A stretch of DNA of 64,000 nucleotides from Maledivibacter halophilus (GCF_900167445.1 NZ_FUZT01000004.1:124001-188000), one strand, 5' to 3'. Positions 36,798 to 45,870 are shown, counted from the stretch's first letter. The notes: generated by a model not told the origin, from the sequence alone. Program-made: numbers and translations.

Positions 36798-37425
36798 TAG
36801 ATACGGATTAATTGCACTTTCTGGAGGGAATGTAAGCTGTAAGGTTGATCAGGACAAGGTTTTAGTAACTCCTTCAGGAATGATATATGAAGATTTAGTG
36901 GCAGATGATATTATTCTAATGGATTTATCTGGTAAAGTTATTGAGGGGAATCGAAAGGCATCGGTAGATACAAAGGCCCTTTTATATATCTACAATAATA
37001 TGCCAGAGGTTAAAGCGGTTATTCATACCCATCAACCCTATGCAACTGCCTTAGGTTTGGTTCAGGATGAGTTTAAATGTAATTTAACCACCCTTGCCAA
37101 TGCAACAAAGGGTTCAGTTAATGTATGCCCTTTTTCATCGGCCGCAAGTGAACAAATGGGTATAGAAGCAGTTGAAAATTTAAAGGGAAAGCTTGCTGTA
37201 ATTTTAAAACATCATGGTGTAATAGCAGTAGGGAATTCATTAAAGCAAGCCTTGTATTCATGTATTTATTTAGAAGAAGCTGCAAAAACCTATTGTGTTG
37301 CTAAGTCAATGAGTAATGATGTGGCTATGATGACTGATGAGCAAATTGAACAGGCAGTTAAAGTGTTTGACTATTATGGTCAGGGAAAGGAAAGTGTTCC
37401 AGAAGAATTGGTAAATAAGAAATAG
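36748..37425 (+). CDS. Class II aldolase/adducin family protein (fuculose-phosphate aldolase-like)
   Basis: A 225-aa zinc aldolase of the FucA/AraD/adducin fold. Seen: GLIALSGGNVSCKV (phosphate loop), VTPSGMIYEDL, the metal histidines in VIHTHQPYATAL, and LKHHGVIAVG with the third. FucA-type enzymes split L-fuculose-1-phosphate and similar ketose phosphates to DHAP and an aldehyde. The AraD epimerases share the fold, but the FucA-like length favours aldolase. It is the last gene of the galactitol-type PTS cluster. With the class II zinc aldolase at 31960, the cluster encodes two unrelated aldolases. Confidence 0.83.
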   Translation: MYQKEKEEVIKAGLKLDRYGLIALSGGNVSCKVDQDKVLVTPSGMIYEDLVADDIILMDLSGKVIEGNRKASVDTKALLYIYNNMPEVKAVIHTHQPYATALGLVQDEFKCNLTTLANATKGSVNVCPFSSAASEQMGIEAVENLKGKLAVILKHHGVIAVGNSLKQALYSCIYLEEAAKTYCVAKSMSNDVAMMTDEQIEQAVKVFDYYGQGKESVPEELVNKK

Positions 37426-37458
37426 CATTATATCGAGGATAATACTTCAAAATTTAAC

Positions 37459-37506
37459 AGAACATATAGGATAGGTTAAAAATCTATCCTATATGTTCTT
37501 TTTTTA
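37459..37506 (+). terminator. Terminator of the galactitol-type PTS cluster
   Basis: AGAACATATAGGATAG and CTATCCTATATGTTCT are perfect 16-bp arms with a 7-9-base loop, followed by seven T residues. Confidence 0.88.
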
Positions 37507-37531
37507 TAACATTGAAATTTTTTATTTAAAT

Positions 37532-37650
37532 GAGCAAATTGCATAATTACCTTCCCAAAAGATTATCTACTACATATAGTTTTAAAATCTTCAAAGCCAC
37601 ACCATATATATTATGCAACCCAGCCAAATTAGAGTTATGCAATTTCCTCA
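37532..37650 (+). repeat. Dispersed palindromic repeat, copy 6
   Basis: Starts GAGCAAATTGCATAATTACC, contains CTACTACATATAGTTTTAAA, and ends TTATGCAATTTCCTCA. It is the best match to copy 3 in reverse orientation and to copies 2 and 7. Confidence 0.85.
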
Positions 37651-37721
37651 AAGATAAACAATTCTAAGGTTTGATAGATACAAAATAAAAAATGCCGCAA
37701 TAAATGCGGAAATTTTCTAAT

Positions 37722-37750
37722 TTGTCTTTTCACATTAAATAACTTATAAT
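37722..37750 (+). promoter_or_regulatory. Promoter of the PRD regulator-fructose PTS operon
   Basis: TTGTCT (37722-37727), 17 bases, TATAAT (37745-37750). The -10 box lies inside the palindrome at 37741-37758, so a protein bound there would block RNA polymerase. Confidence 0.65.
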
Positions 37751-37758
37751 TACAAGTG
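37741..37758. promoter_or_regulatory. Putative GntR/UTRA operator, copy 1
   Basis: AACTTATAATTACAAGTG differs at two positions from the perfect palindrome at 41699-41716. CTTGTAnnTACAAG-like sites are typical of the HutC/TreR subfamily of GntR regulators. One such regulator is encoded at 45165. Confidence 0.65.
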
Positions 37759-37771
37759 TAGGAGAGGTGAT

Positions 37772-39703
37772 ATGAGTTTGAGTTATGATGCGCGCAAGAA
37801 AAAAATAATACTGGAATTCATAAAAAACAATGGGCCTATTACAGGAAAATATTTGTCAAAAATAATTGGAGTATCTTCACGGACTATACGTAAAGATATA
37901 AAATTGCTAAATTATGATTTAAAATCACAGGGCATAAAGATTACATCTAAGCCTAGAATTGGATACTCCATTAATCCACGTGGGAAAAATACTTTAATTG
38001 TATTAAATCAATATATAAAAGAAGCGAAGGAAAATTTAGCTGTGCTTCCTGAGGAAAGGGTTTTCTATATAATAGAAAGGCTTTTATATACTAATGAATT
38101 CATTACTATAGAAGAGCTGGCTAATGAGCTATATGTGAGCAAATCGACCATAGATAATGATATTAATAAAGTTGAAAAATGGCTATCTAAGAATAAATTA
38201 GAATTAATTAAGAAAGCCAGTTGTGGAATAAAAATTTATGGAAATGAGATTCAGTTAAGATATTCTATATCCGATTATCTTATGAGTATTTGCGACACTA
38301 AGTATATAGAAGATATTTTAAAGATAAATATATGCAAAATAAAAGAAATCATATTAGATACCGATGAAGTTATTTCATTAAAATTATCAGATGTTACTTT
38401 TAACAATCTCATAATACACATTGCTATAGCAATTAAAAGGATTAAGGAAGGTAAAGAAATTAGTTTACCATTAACTGAAATTAGAAATTTGAAAAGTAAA
38501 AAGGAATATGAGATGGCAGCAAAGATTGTTGAAAATCTAGAAAAAACATTTTGTATTAGTATGCCGGAAGGGGAAAAGGCATATATAACAATACATTTAC
38601 TTGGAATTAAAGCATTAAGAGATGAAAAGCTCAATATTAAAGAGCTTGAAACTGCTATAGGTAAGGATTTACTTGCAATTATCCATGAAATGCTGTGGAA
38701 ATTAGAGGATGTATATAAAATCAATTTTTTAAATGATGAAAAATTAATTTATGGATTGGCATTACATTTAAAGCCTGCCCTTAATAGGTTTAAATATAAT
38801 ATGAATTTAAGAAATCCATTATTAAATGAGATAAAGGCTGAATATCCCTATGCCTTTGAAATGGGTGTTGTGGCTAGTAAAGTGTTAGAGAAAAAGGTGA
38901 ATTTAAGGATTAATGAAAATGAAATAGGTTATATAGCAATACATTTGATGGCCTCTCTAGAGAGAAAAAATAATATAGCTAAGAACTCAATTGAAAAAGT
39001 TGCTATAGTTTGTTCTACGGGAATAGGAACTGCACAATTATTGGCTTCTAAAATAAGGAATACATTTCCTAACATAAAAATAACCGGGATATTCCCTTCA
39101 TATAAAATAGGAAAAGTTTTACTTACAAAACCAGATTTAATATTGAGTACTATTCCTATAGACGATTGTGAAGTTCCTGTTATACATGTTAGTGCTTTGC
39201 TTAATAAAATAGATCTACAAAGAATAAGTGATGTAATTGAAAATTCAAAAAGGATAGAGGATAAAATCAAGTTATATGATTTATTTGATAAAGATTTATA
39301 TATAAAAAAAATAAAAACTAAAGATAAATTTGAAGTGATAAAAAGATTGAGTGAATTACTTTATGACAAGAATTGTGTTAAGGAGGCATTTTTGCAATCG
39401 GTTATAGAAAGAGAAAAAATTTCTTCAACTTCTATTAGTAATCTGGTAGCAATACCCCATGCCTTATTTGAAAACGTTATTCATTCAAAAATTGCAATAG
39501 GAGTATTAGATAAACCTATTCAATGGGGAGAAAATATGGTTCAACTGGTATTTTTATTGGCTCTTGAAAAAATGACAGATGAAGATTATACAAATATTTT
39601 CAATACACTCTTTTTTATATTAGATGATAGAAAAAAAATATCGGATTTAATTAAAGCTGATTGTTTTGAAAGCTTCATGGAGATAATCAAGTCGGAGGAG
39701 TGA
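37772..39703 (+). CDS. PRD-containing PTS-linked transcriptional regulator (BglG/MtlR family)
   Basis: A 643-aa regulator. Domains: two N-terminal helix-turn-helix units (KYLSKIIGVSSRTIRKDIKLL near 25; LANELYVSKSTIDNDINKV near 115), two PRDs (about 180-390), an EIIB-like domain with C414 (AIVCSTGIGTAQLL) and an EIIA-like domain with H563 (LVAIPHALFEN). AGGAGAGGTG precedes the ATG. Its stop is 4 bp from the PTS gene start, so the two are co-transcribed, and it probably senses phosphorylation through that PTS. A GntR-type operator overlaps its promoter, giving double control. Confidence 0.87.
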   Translation: MSLSYDARKKKIILEFIKNNGPITGKYLSKIIGVSSRTIRKDIKLLNYDLKSQGIKITSKPRIGYSINPRGKNTLIVLNQYIKEAKENLAVLPEERVFYIIERLLYTNEFITIEELANELYVSKSTIDNDINKVEKWLSKNKLELIKKASCGIKIYGNEIQLRYSISDYLMSICDTKYIEDILKINICKIKEIILDTDEVISLKLSDVTFNNLIIHIAIAIKRIKEGKEISLPLTEIRNLKSKKEYEMAAKIVENLEKTFCISMPEGEKAYITIHLLGIKALRDEKLNIKELETAIGKDLLAIIHEMLWKLEDVYKINFLNDEKLIYGLALHLKPALNRFKYNMNLRNPLLNEIKAEYPYAFEMGVVASKVLEKKVNLRINENEIGYIAIHLMASLERKNNIAKNSIEKVAIVCSTGIGTAQLLASKIRNTFPNIKITGIFPSYKIGKVLLTKPDLILSTIPIDDCEVPVIHVSALLNKIDLQRISDVIENSKRIEDKIKLYDLFDKDLYIKKIKTKDKFEVIKRLSELLYDKNCVKEAFLQSVIEREKISSTSISNLVAIPHALFENVIHSKIAIGVLDKPIQWGENMVQLVFLLALEKMTDEDYTNIFNTLFFILDDRKKISDLIKADCFESFMEIIKSEE

Positions 39704-39707
39704 AAAA

Positions 39708-41615
39708 ATGAATATTAACGAAATGATAAATGAAAATTTAATTAAAGTTGGCCTAAAGGCAAAAACAAAGGAAGAAGCAATAAAAGAGTTGTCACAGCTT
39801 CTATATGCAAACAATAAAATTAAAAATGTAAAGGATTTTGAAAAGGACGTTTTAGCAAGGGAAAGACAAATGTCAACAGTTTTTGAAGATGGTATAGTAA
39901 TGCCCCATGCTAAATCCAATAGTGTAAATGAGGCATCTGTTGCTATTGGTATAAGCAAGGAAGGAATAGACTGTAATTCTGTAGATGGGAAAAAATCTAG
40001 AGTATTCTTTGTAATAGCCATGCCACATAATTCAAACGATTTACATGTAAAAACATTATCAGAGATTACTTCTAAATTATTAGACGATTCTTTTAAACAA
40101 ACATTATTTAGTGCAAAAAATAAAGGAGAAGTTTATAATCTTTTCAATGAAAAGAAAAAAGATACTGATAAAAAAAGAAAAGACGGAAGATTTTTGATAG
40201 GTGTTACGGGATGTCCCGTTGGAGTTGCCCACACCTATATTGCAGCTAATGCATTAAAAAAATATGCAGAGGAAATGGGAGTAGACATAAAAGTAGAAAC
40301 TAATGGCTCTGTGGGAGTAGAAAATTCACCAACAAAATCAGAAATTGATAAAGCCCAGGCAATTATTATAGCTTGTGATAGACAAATTGATTTAGATAGA
40401 TTTAATGGGAAAAGAGTTATATTTGCAGGGACAAAAGAAGCTATAAATAGACCTAAAAAGCTTATAGAAAAAGCTTTAAATGGCGATGTGCCTGTATATT
40501 CATCTAGTGGTAAAAGAGCTTATTCAAATAATGATTTTTCCAAAGAAAAAACGGGATTGTATAAATATTTGATGAATGGTGTATCCTACATGATACCATT
40601 TGTAGTAATAGGAGGATTATTGATAGCTATTTCCCTTGCTATAGGAGGTAAACCTACTCCAGAGGGACTTCAAATACCAGAGGGAAGTTTTTGGAATCAA
40701 ATACTTAATGTTGGTGTTGTGGGATTTAAGCTTATGATACCTATTCTTGCGGGATATATAGCCTATGCAATTGGCGATACTCCAGCTTTAGCACCAGGTA
40801 TGATAGGGGGATGGATAGCTAATGATGGTTCTTTTTATAATGCAGCTGCAGGAACTGGCTTTATAGGAGCTATTATAGCTGGATTTATCGTTGGTTATAT
40901 TGTTAAGTGGATTAAATCATGGAGTTTTCCTAAGATTATTCAGCCTTTAGTTCCAATTATGATAATTCCTATTCTTGGTTCTCTGGCAATAGCATTATTA
41001 TTTATATTTGTTATTGGTGCACCGATAGCTTCACTTATGGATTCTTTGGTTAACATGCTTACGTCTCTTTCTTCCGGAAGTCTTGTAGTTATAGGTATTG
41101 TCATAGGATTAATGCAAGGCTTTGACATGGGAGGACCCTTTGGTAAGGTTGCATTTATGTTTAGTGTTGGTTTAATAGCAAATGGTCAGACCCAATTTAT
41201 GGGAGCACAAGCTTGTGCTATTCCCGTTGCACCTCTTGGCATGGCAATAGCAACATTTGTAGGCAGAAAAATGAAGCTGTTTAATGAAGAGGAACTTGCA
41301 AACGGTAAAGCTGCATTGGCCATGGGTCTTGTTGGAATTTCAGAAGGTGCTATACCCTTTGCAGCAAGTGACCCCTTGGCTGTAATCCCTGCTAATATGA
41401 TAGGAAGTGCCGTAGCCTGTGTTTTAGGGTTTCTATTTGGAATAACAAATAATGTGGCACATGGCGGCCCAATAGTTGCATTTCTTGGAGCAATAAATAA
41501 TCCTTTATTGGCATTACTGGCAATGTTAATAGGTTCACTGGTGACAGCATTCATAACTATATTTATGAAAAAACTCATTAGTAAAAAAAGAAAAGAATCT
41601 GTTTCAGCTGCATAA
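39708..41615 (+). CDS. PTS fructose-type EIIABC, single polypeptide
   Basis: A 635-aa permease with EIIA (about 1-145; H67 in VMPHAKSNS), EIIB (about 160-255; C169 in IGVTGCPVGVAHTY) and EIIC (about 280-620; ten hydrophobic segments, LAPGMIGGWIANDGSF and NNVAHGGPIVAF). Fructose-family PTSs phosphorylate fructose, mannitol or 2-O-mannosylglycerate-like sugars during uptake. In E. coli the frw fructose-like PTS stands beside the radical enzyme PflD, which works on an anhydro-hexitol 6-phosphate. The same partnership here suggests a similar cargo. GAGGAGTG precedes the ATG. Confidence 0.92.
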   Translation: MNINEMINENLIKVGLKAKTKEEAIKELSQLLYANNKIKNVKDFEKDVLARERQMSTVFEDGIVMPHAKSNSVNEASVAIGISKEGIDCNSVDGKKSRVFFVIAMPHNSNDLHVKTLSEITSKLLDDSFKQTLFSAKNKGEVYNLFNEKKKDTDKKRKDGRFLIGVTGCPVGVAHTYIAANALKKYAEEMGVDIKVETNGSVGVENSPTKSEIDKAQAIIIACDRQIDLDRFNGKRVIFAGTKEAINRPKKLIEKALNGDVPVYSSSGKRAYSNNDFSKEKTGLYKYLMNGVSYMIPFVVIGGLLIAISLAIGGKPTPEGLQIPEGSFWNQILNVGVVGFKLMIPILAGYIAYAIGDTPALAPGMIGGWIANDGSFYNAAAGTGFIGAIIAGFIVGYIVKWIKSWSFPKIIQPLVPIMIIPILGSLAIALLFIFVIGAPIASLMDSLVNMLTSLSSGSLVVIGIVIGLMQGFDMGGPFGKVAFMFSVGLIANGQTQFMGAQACAIPVAPLGMAIATFVGRKMKLFNEEELANGKAALAMGLVGISEGAIPFAASDPLAVIPANMIGSAVACVLGFLFGITNNVAHGGPIVAFLGAINNPLLALLAMLIGSLVTAFITIFMKKLISKKRKESVSAA

Positions 41616-41620
41616 ACTAA

Positions 41621-41656
41621 AAAAACAGCAGTCAAAAATTAGACTGCTGTTTTTTA
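41621..41656 (+). terminator. Terminator after the fructose-type PTS gene
   Basis: AAAACAGCAGTC / GACTGCTGTTTT with an 8-base loop, then T-rich sequence. It separates the PTS operon from the radical-enzyme operon. Confidence 0.85.
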
Positions 41657-41668
41657 ATTAGATTTTAC

Positions 41669-41697
41669 TTGACTTGAAATAAAATAGGAGTTACAAT
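41669..41697 (+). promoter_or_regulatory. Promoter of the glycyl radical enzyme operon
   Basis: TTGACT (41669-41674), 17 bases, TACAAT (41692-41697). The palindrome at 41699-41716 begins one base further on, covering the expected transcription start. Confidence 0.7.
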
Positions 41698-41698
41698 T

Positions 41699-41716
41699 AA
41701 CTTGTAATTACAAGTT
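41699..41716. promoter_or_regulatory. Putative GntR/UTRA operator, copy 2 (perfect palindrome)
   Basis: AACTTGTAATTACAAGTT is a perfect 18-bp palindrome right behind the -10 box. It matches the CTTGTA..TACAAG form bound by HutC/TreR-type GntR proteins and the near-copy at 37741-37758. Confidence 0.72.
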
Positions 41717-41822
41717 AGGAAATGAATATGAACTAAATCATAGAAATTAATCTATATCTGGCAAACAGAAATATATACAAATATTAAAAACATGAATTAC
41801 ATTATTCCGGGAGGAGTTAATT

Positions 41823-44108
41823 ATGGTTATAAGAGAATTAAAAAAAAATGATACTAATGTGGCAGTGGCTCCAAAAGAGTCTTTATACATGGATGAATTA
41901 GAACAATTGAAAACAATGATGGAGTACACAAAGCTGCACAGCCAATATACAGATGAGCAAAAACTCAGAAGAGAAATTGAATGTTTAAAAGTATTATTTC
42001 CTAAAGTGTTTAGACCAATGTATGAAGATGATTTAATTTTGGGAAGATTTGATGCATTACCAATTGGTTTTGGCAGTGTTACTTCTGTTGGTGGTCCAGG
42101 ACATTATTGCAGATTTGAGAAATTGGACTCATTACTTGAAAAGCTTGGAGTTAAGTATAAAAAGGACATAGAATATCTAAAAGAATACTGGAAGAAAAAT
42201 GATACAAGGGAAGTATTTTATAAAGAGAAACTAAAGGAAAATATTTTAGGCCCTTTTGTTGATGTATTATTCCCGGCTATTATTACAGCACGTTTTAGTG
42301 GAATGTATCTAAATTATAACTTATTACTTGATAATGGAATAGAGGGATTAAAGGGTCTAATAAATTTTAAAAGAGAAATTAACCCTGCTTCAAAAGAGGA
42401 ATATGATGTTATGATTGAAGCCCTTAATCTTTTACAGGATGTAATTAGACATCATATTAAGGAAGTTGAAACTAAGCTTCAAAATGAAAGACTTTCACCA
42501 AAAAGAAAAGTACAAATGGAAAGATTATTAGAAGCACTTAGGATAATTGAAAAAGAAAGACCCAATTCTTTTGTTTCAGCAATGCAGTTGGCCTGGTTAT
42601 ATTCATCAATGGCTGGTGTAGTCAATTATGGTAGAATGGATGATTATTTGGGAGATTATTTGGCTTATGATTTAAAGAATAATATAATTACAGAGGAAGA
42701 AGCAATTGATTATATTGAATCTCAATGGAGATTAATAGAAGTTAAAAGGACAAATGTTAATGGACGTGTTATAGTTGGAGGAAGAGGAAGAAGAAATCCT
42801 AAAAATGCAGATGTTTTTTGTAAATTGGCTATAGAAGCAACAAAAAGGGCAAAATTGGTTGAGCCTCAATTTACATTAAGAATTTATAAGGGTATGGACC
42901 CCAAAATATATGACAGGGCTCTTGACTGTATAGGGGAAGGTATAACTTATCCAATTCTTTATAATGATGATGTAAATATACCTGCTGTTATGAAAACAAT
43001 GGGTGTTGATGAAAAAACTGCAGAGCAGTATGTTCCTTTTGGCTGTGGAGAATTTGTGCTTTCAGGCCAGGGAGTAGGTACACCAAATGCATGCATTAAT
43101 TTATTAAAAGCTTTAACAATATTTATACACGATGGGATTGACCAATGGGATTACAAATATAAATATGGTGAGCTTAAGTTAAAGAAAATGAATGATATTA
43201 AAACATTTGATGAATTCTTTGAAGAGTATAAAAAGCTGTTAACATATTATATCGAATTGACAGCAAAGGCCCATGCATATTCTTATAAAATTATGAATAA
43301 AAAGGTTGGATTTATATACACTAGTATTTTAATAGATGATTGTATTGGCAGAGGGAAAATGACTTTAGATGGTGGAGTGAAACATCTTGGTGGGACAAAT
43401 GAAATGTATGGAAATATGAGTACCGCAGACTCATTAGCTGCAATAAAAAAATTGGTATTTGATGAAAAAAAATATACGTTAAAAGAAATTCAGGAAATAC
43501 TTGCAAAGGACTTTGATGATTATAAGGACGTGCAACAGGAAATGAAGAATTGCCCTAAATTTGGTAATGATGATGACTATGTAGATAATATTGCTGTAGA
43601 GCTCCATGAATTTACTTGTAATGAAGTAGCTAAGCAAGCTTTAAAAGTTGGACTTGATAGTTGGCTTGTGGTTGTTATTAATAATCAGGTTAATACAGAA
43701 TGGGGAAGGGCAACGGCGTCATCCCCAGATGGAAGAATAGCTGGTTTATATATGAGTAATGCCAATAATCCACAAAGTGGAGCTGATGTTAATGGACCAA
43801 CTGCAATGTTAAATTCATTGACGAAAATAAAAGCAGATATTCACGCCGGAAGTGTACAAAACATTAAATTTTCTAAAGAAATGTTCAATAAGGAAAGAGA
43901 AAAAATTAAAATGTTATTTTCTACTTACTTTAAAAAAGGTGGACCACAATTAATGATAAATGTTGTAGGACGAGATGAGTTGGAAAAAGCATATAAAAAT
44001 CCACAGGCTCATAAGAATCTAACAGTTCGTGTAGGTGGTTTCAGTGCAAGGTTTGTGAATTTAGAGGATGATGTTCAAAGGGAAATTATGGCTAGAACTT
44101 GTAATTAA
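41823..44108 (+). CDS. Glycyl radical enzyme of unassigned substrate (GCGE active-site motif)
   Basis: A 761-aa member of the PFL/diol-dehydratase-like superfamily. The glycyl radical is expected at G739 in NLTVRVGGFSARF, 22 residues from the C-terminus. The thiyl cysteine is C408 in VPFGCGEFVLSGQG, with E410 two residues on as the probable general base. Known dehydratases and C-O lyases have GCVEP or GCIET here, and PFL has two adjacent cysteines, so GCGE marks a separate clade. Other blocks: FVSAMQLAWLYSSM, NDDVNIPAVMKTMG, ASSPDGRIAG. GGGAGGAG precedes the ATG. The neighbouring PTS, activase and oxidoreductase suggest action on a phosphorylated sugar or anhydro-alditol; this is inference. 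Confidence 0.9.
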   Translation: MVIRELKKNDTNVAVAPKESLYMDELEQLKTMMEYTKLHSQYTDEQKLRREIECLKVLFPKVFRPMYEDDLILGRFDALPIGFGSVTSVGGPGHYCRFEKLDSLLEKLGVKYKKDIEYLKEYWKKNDTREVFYKEKLKENILGPFVDVLFPAIITARFSGMYLNYNLLLDNGIEGLKGLINFKREINPASKEEYDVMIEALNLLQDVIRHHIKEVETKLQNERLSPKRKVQMERLLEALRIIEKERPNSFVSAMQLAWLYSSMAGVVNYGRMDDYLGDYLAYDLKNNIITEEEAIDYIESQWRLIEVKRTNVNGRVIVGGRGRRNPKNADVFCKLAIEATKRAKLVEPQFTLRIYKGMDPKIYDRALDCIGEGITYPILYNDDVNIPAVMKTMGVDEKTAEQYVPFGCGEFVLSGQGVGTPNACINLLKALTIFIHDGIDQWDYKYKYGELKLKKMNDIKTFDEFFEEYKKLLTYYIELTAKAHAYSYKIMNKKVGFIYTSILIDDCIGRGKMTLDGGVKHLGGTNEMYGNMSTADSLAAIKKLVFDEKKYTLKEIQEILAKDFDDYKDVQQEMKNCPKFGNDDDYVDNIAVELHEFTCNEVAKQALKVGLDSWLVVVINNQVNTEWGRATASSPDGRIAGLYMSNANNPQSGADVNGPTAMLNSLTKIKADIHAGSVQNIKFSKEMFNKEREKIKMLFSTYFKKGGPQLMINVVGRDELEKAYKNPQAHKNLTVRVGGFSARFVNLEDDVQREIMARTCN

Positions 44109-44188
44109 TGAAATATTAAAACTCCCTAAGTTATATTTTAGAAGGGAAAATTTGATAATGGTTGAATTAGGAAGGTGGATAATTTCCA

Positions 44189-45100
44189 ATGAATACTAAA
44201 GGAATATTATTTGATATACAAAGATTTTCTATTAACGATGGTCCAGGAATAAGAACAACCCTATTTTTTAAGGGTTGTTCTTTAAGATGCAAATGGTGTC
44301 ATAATCCCGAATCAATTTCTCCTAAAATACAATTAAATTATAATCCTAAAAAATGTATATTGTGTGGTAGATGCGTTGGATATGTCAAGGGCCATGGAAT
44401 TAAAATATCAAATGGTAAACTTAAAATTGACTTTAATAAGCATGAACAAAATTTTAAGTTAATTGATATTTGTCCCATGAAGGCATATGGGAAGTATGGA
44501 AAAGAGTATAAAATAGATGAATTATTAGAAATTATTTTAAAGGATAAGGATTATTATGATAATTCAAGTGGGGGAGTTACTTTTAGTGGTGGAGAAGCTA
44601 TTAACCAAATAGATTTTCTTTGCAAGCTTGGATTGAAATTAAAGAAGATGGGTATTCATATTTGTCTAGATATAAGCGGCTATGATCCTAAAAATAATAT
44701 AGAGAAGACATTAAATTTTGTAGATGAATATTTACTGGATTATAAATTATCAGAGCAAAGGAAGTTTAAAGATTGTATTGGTAAGAAATTTGACTTTAAT
44801 AAAGTTATTCAAATATTAGATAAAAATAATAAAAGTGTAATTTTAAGATGTCCTATTATTCCAACTGTTAATGATACAGAAAAACATTTTAAAGCTATTT
44901 GTGATATTTCAAATAAATATAATAATATAAGATACGTTGACATTTTACCATATCATAATATGGTGAAAAATTATAAATTTAAACATATAAATGCTCATAC
45001 TAGATATAGAGTTCCTTCTGATGAAGGAAAAGATAGATGGAAGAAAATTTTAAAGAAAAATGGCCTTGTAAATGGTATAATTGAGAATGAGAGGATATAA
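44189..45100 (+). CDS. Glycyl radical enzyme activase (radical SAM), reduced ferredoxin insert
   Basis: A 303-aa radical SAM protein that generates the glycyl radical on the upstream enzyme. Seen: FSINDGPGIRTTLFFKGC, the [4Fe-4S] motif C30-x3-C34-x2-C37 in GCSLRCKWCHNPES, SGGVTFSGGEA for SAM binding, and a C-terminal RYVDILPYHNMV. The inserted ferredoxin-like region has only C56, C59, C62 and C95 (CILCGRC, DICPMKA), enough for one extra cluster. Most dehydratase activases carry two and PFL activase none. GAAGGTGG lies before the ATG, 81 bp after the radical-enzyme stop. Confidence 0.92.
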   Translation: MNTKGILFDIQRFSINDGPGIRTTLFFKGCSLRCKWCHNPESISPKIQLNYNPKKCILCGRCVGYVKGHGIKISNGKLKIDFNKHEQNFKLIDICPMKAYGKYGKEYKIDELLEIILKDKDYYDNSSGGVTFSGGEAINQIDFLCKLGLKLKKMGIHICLDISGYDPKNNIEKTLNFVDEYLLDYKLSEQRKFKDCIGKKFDFNKVIQILDKNNKSVILRCPIIPTVNDTEKHFKAICDISNKYNNIRYVDILPYHNMVKNYKFKHINAHTRYRVPSDEGKDRWKKILKKNGLVNGIIENERI

Positions 45101-45164
45101 TTTATAATTGCTTTAGAACTGGTTATCTTTACTATAAATTATTTTAAAGTAAGGAGTAAAGCTT

Positions 45165-45830
45165 ATGACAAAGAAGGATTATGTATATAATGAACTTAAA
45201 AAATTGATATTAAAGGGAGAGTTTAAAGAAGGAGAACTACTGATTTCGGAAAATGAAATATGTAAAAGATACGGTGTTTCAAGGGAACCGGTAAGAAGAG
45301 CATTGAAAAAGTTAAAGGAAAAAGGATATGTTAATTCGAGACAGGGAAAAGGATATTATATTAATCCTGAAGAATTCTATTTGAGTACAACAATAGCATC
45401 ATTAAGTGTTGAAAGTAAAGAAATTCATTCTACAACTGTTTTAGAGTTTAAAACAAATTTAAATGATATGAAGGATTATTTTAATTCAAAATACTTATTT
45501 ACTTATAAAAGAATAATTGAAGCAAAGGATAATGTGATTTATGAAGAAGGATATCTACCATATGATTTATTTGAAAACTTCAATATAAAGAAATGTGAAG
45601 GGAGCATTTTAGATTATTTTCAAAATGAAATGAATTTAACACTAACCCACGATAGAAAAGTTTTAAAAAGCGTATTAGTTGATGAAAACCACGTTATTAA
45701 TAAATTTACACCTGAAAAAATAACACATTCTATCCAAACTACACATCATTTATATTCTAATAATATATTAATTCAAATAAGTAGACAAATAAAATATAAT
45801 TCTGATGTTGCTATTGTGTCAACAAATTAG
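45165..45830 (+). CDS. GntR family regulator with UTRA domain
   Basis: A 221-aa repressor-type protein. Winged helix at 1-70 (YVYNELKKLILKGEFKEGELLISENEICKRYGVSREPVRRALKKLKEKGYV) and a C-terminal UTRA ligand domain (about 80-220; FTYKRIIEAKDNVIYEEGYLPYDLF, HLYSNNILIQISRQIKYN). This is the HutC/TreR/YvoA subfamily, which binds palindromes of the CTTGTAnnTACAAG type. Such sites lie on the promoters at 37741 and 41699. The UTRA domain usually senses a sugar phosphate, here possibly the PTS product. GTAAGGAGTAAA precedes the ATG. It is co-directional with the activase, 64 bp behind. Confidence 0.88.
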   Translation: MTKKDYVYNELKKLILKGEFKEGELLISENEICKRYGVSREPVRRALKKLKEKGYVNSRQGKGYYINPEEFYLSTTIASLSVESKEIHSTTVLEFKTNLNDMKDYFNSKYLFTYKRIIEAKDNVIYEEGYLPYDLFENFNIKKCEGSILDYFQNEMNLTLTHDRKVLKSVLVDENHVINKFTPEKITHSIQTTHHLYSNNILIQISRQIKYNSDVAIVSTN

Positions 45831-45870
45831 AATTTTTTATAATTATTAATATTTAACTGGAGGGGATCTT

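Noticed and set aside
41823..44108. Annotation as pyruvate formate-lyase
   Set aside because: PFL has two adjacent catalytic cysteines; this protein has one (C408) followed by Gly-Glu, and it lies in a sugar-PTS context.
41823..44108. Annotation as isethionate or dihydroxypropanesulfonate lyase
   Set aside because: Those have GCVEP-type motifs and sulfonate transporters or sulfite-reduction genes nearby, not a PTS. The YedE transporter is 13 kb away under separate control.
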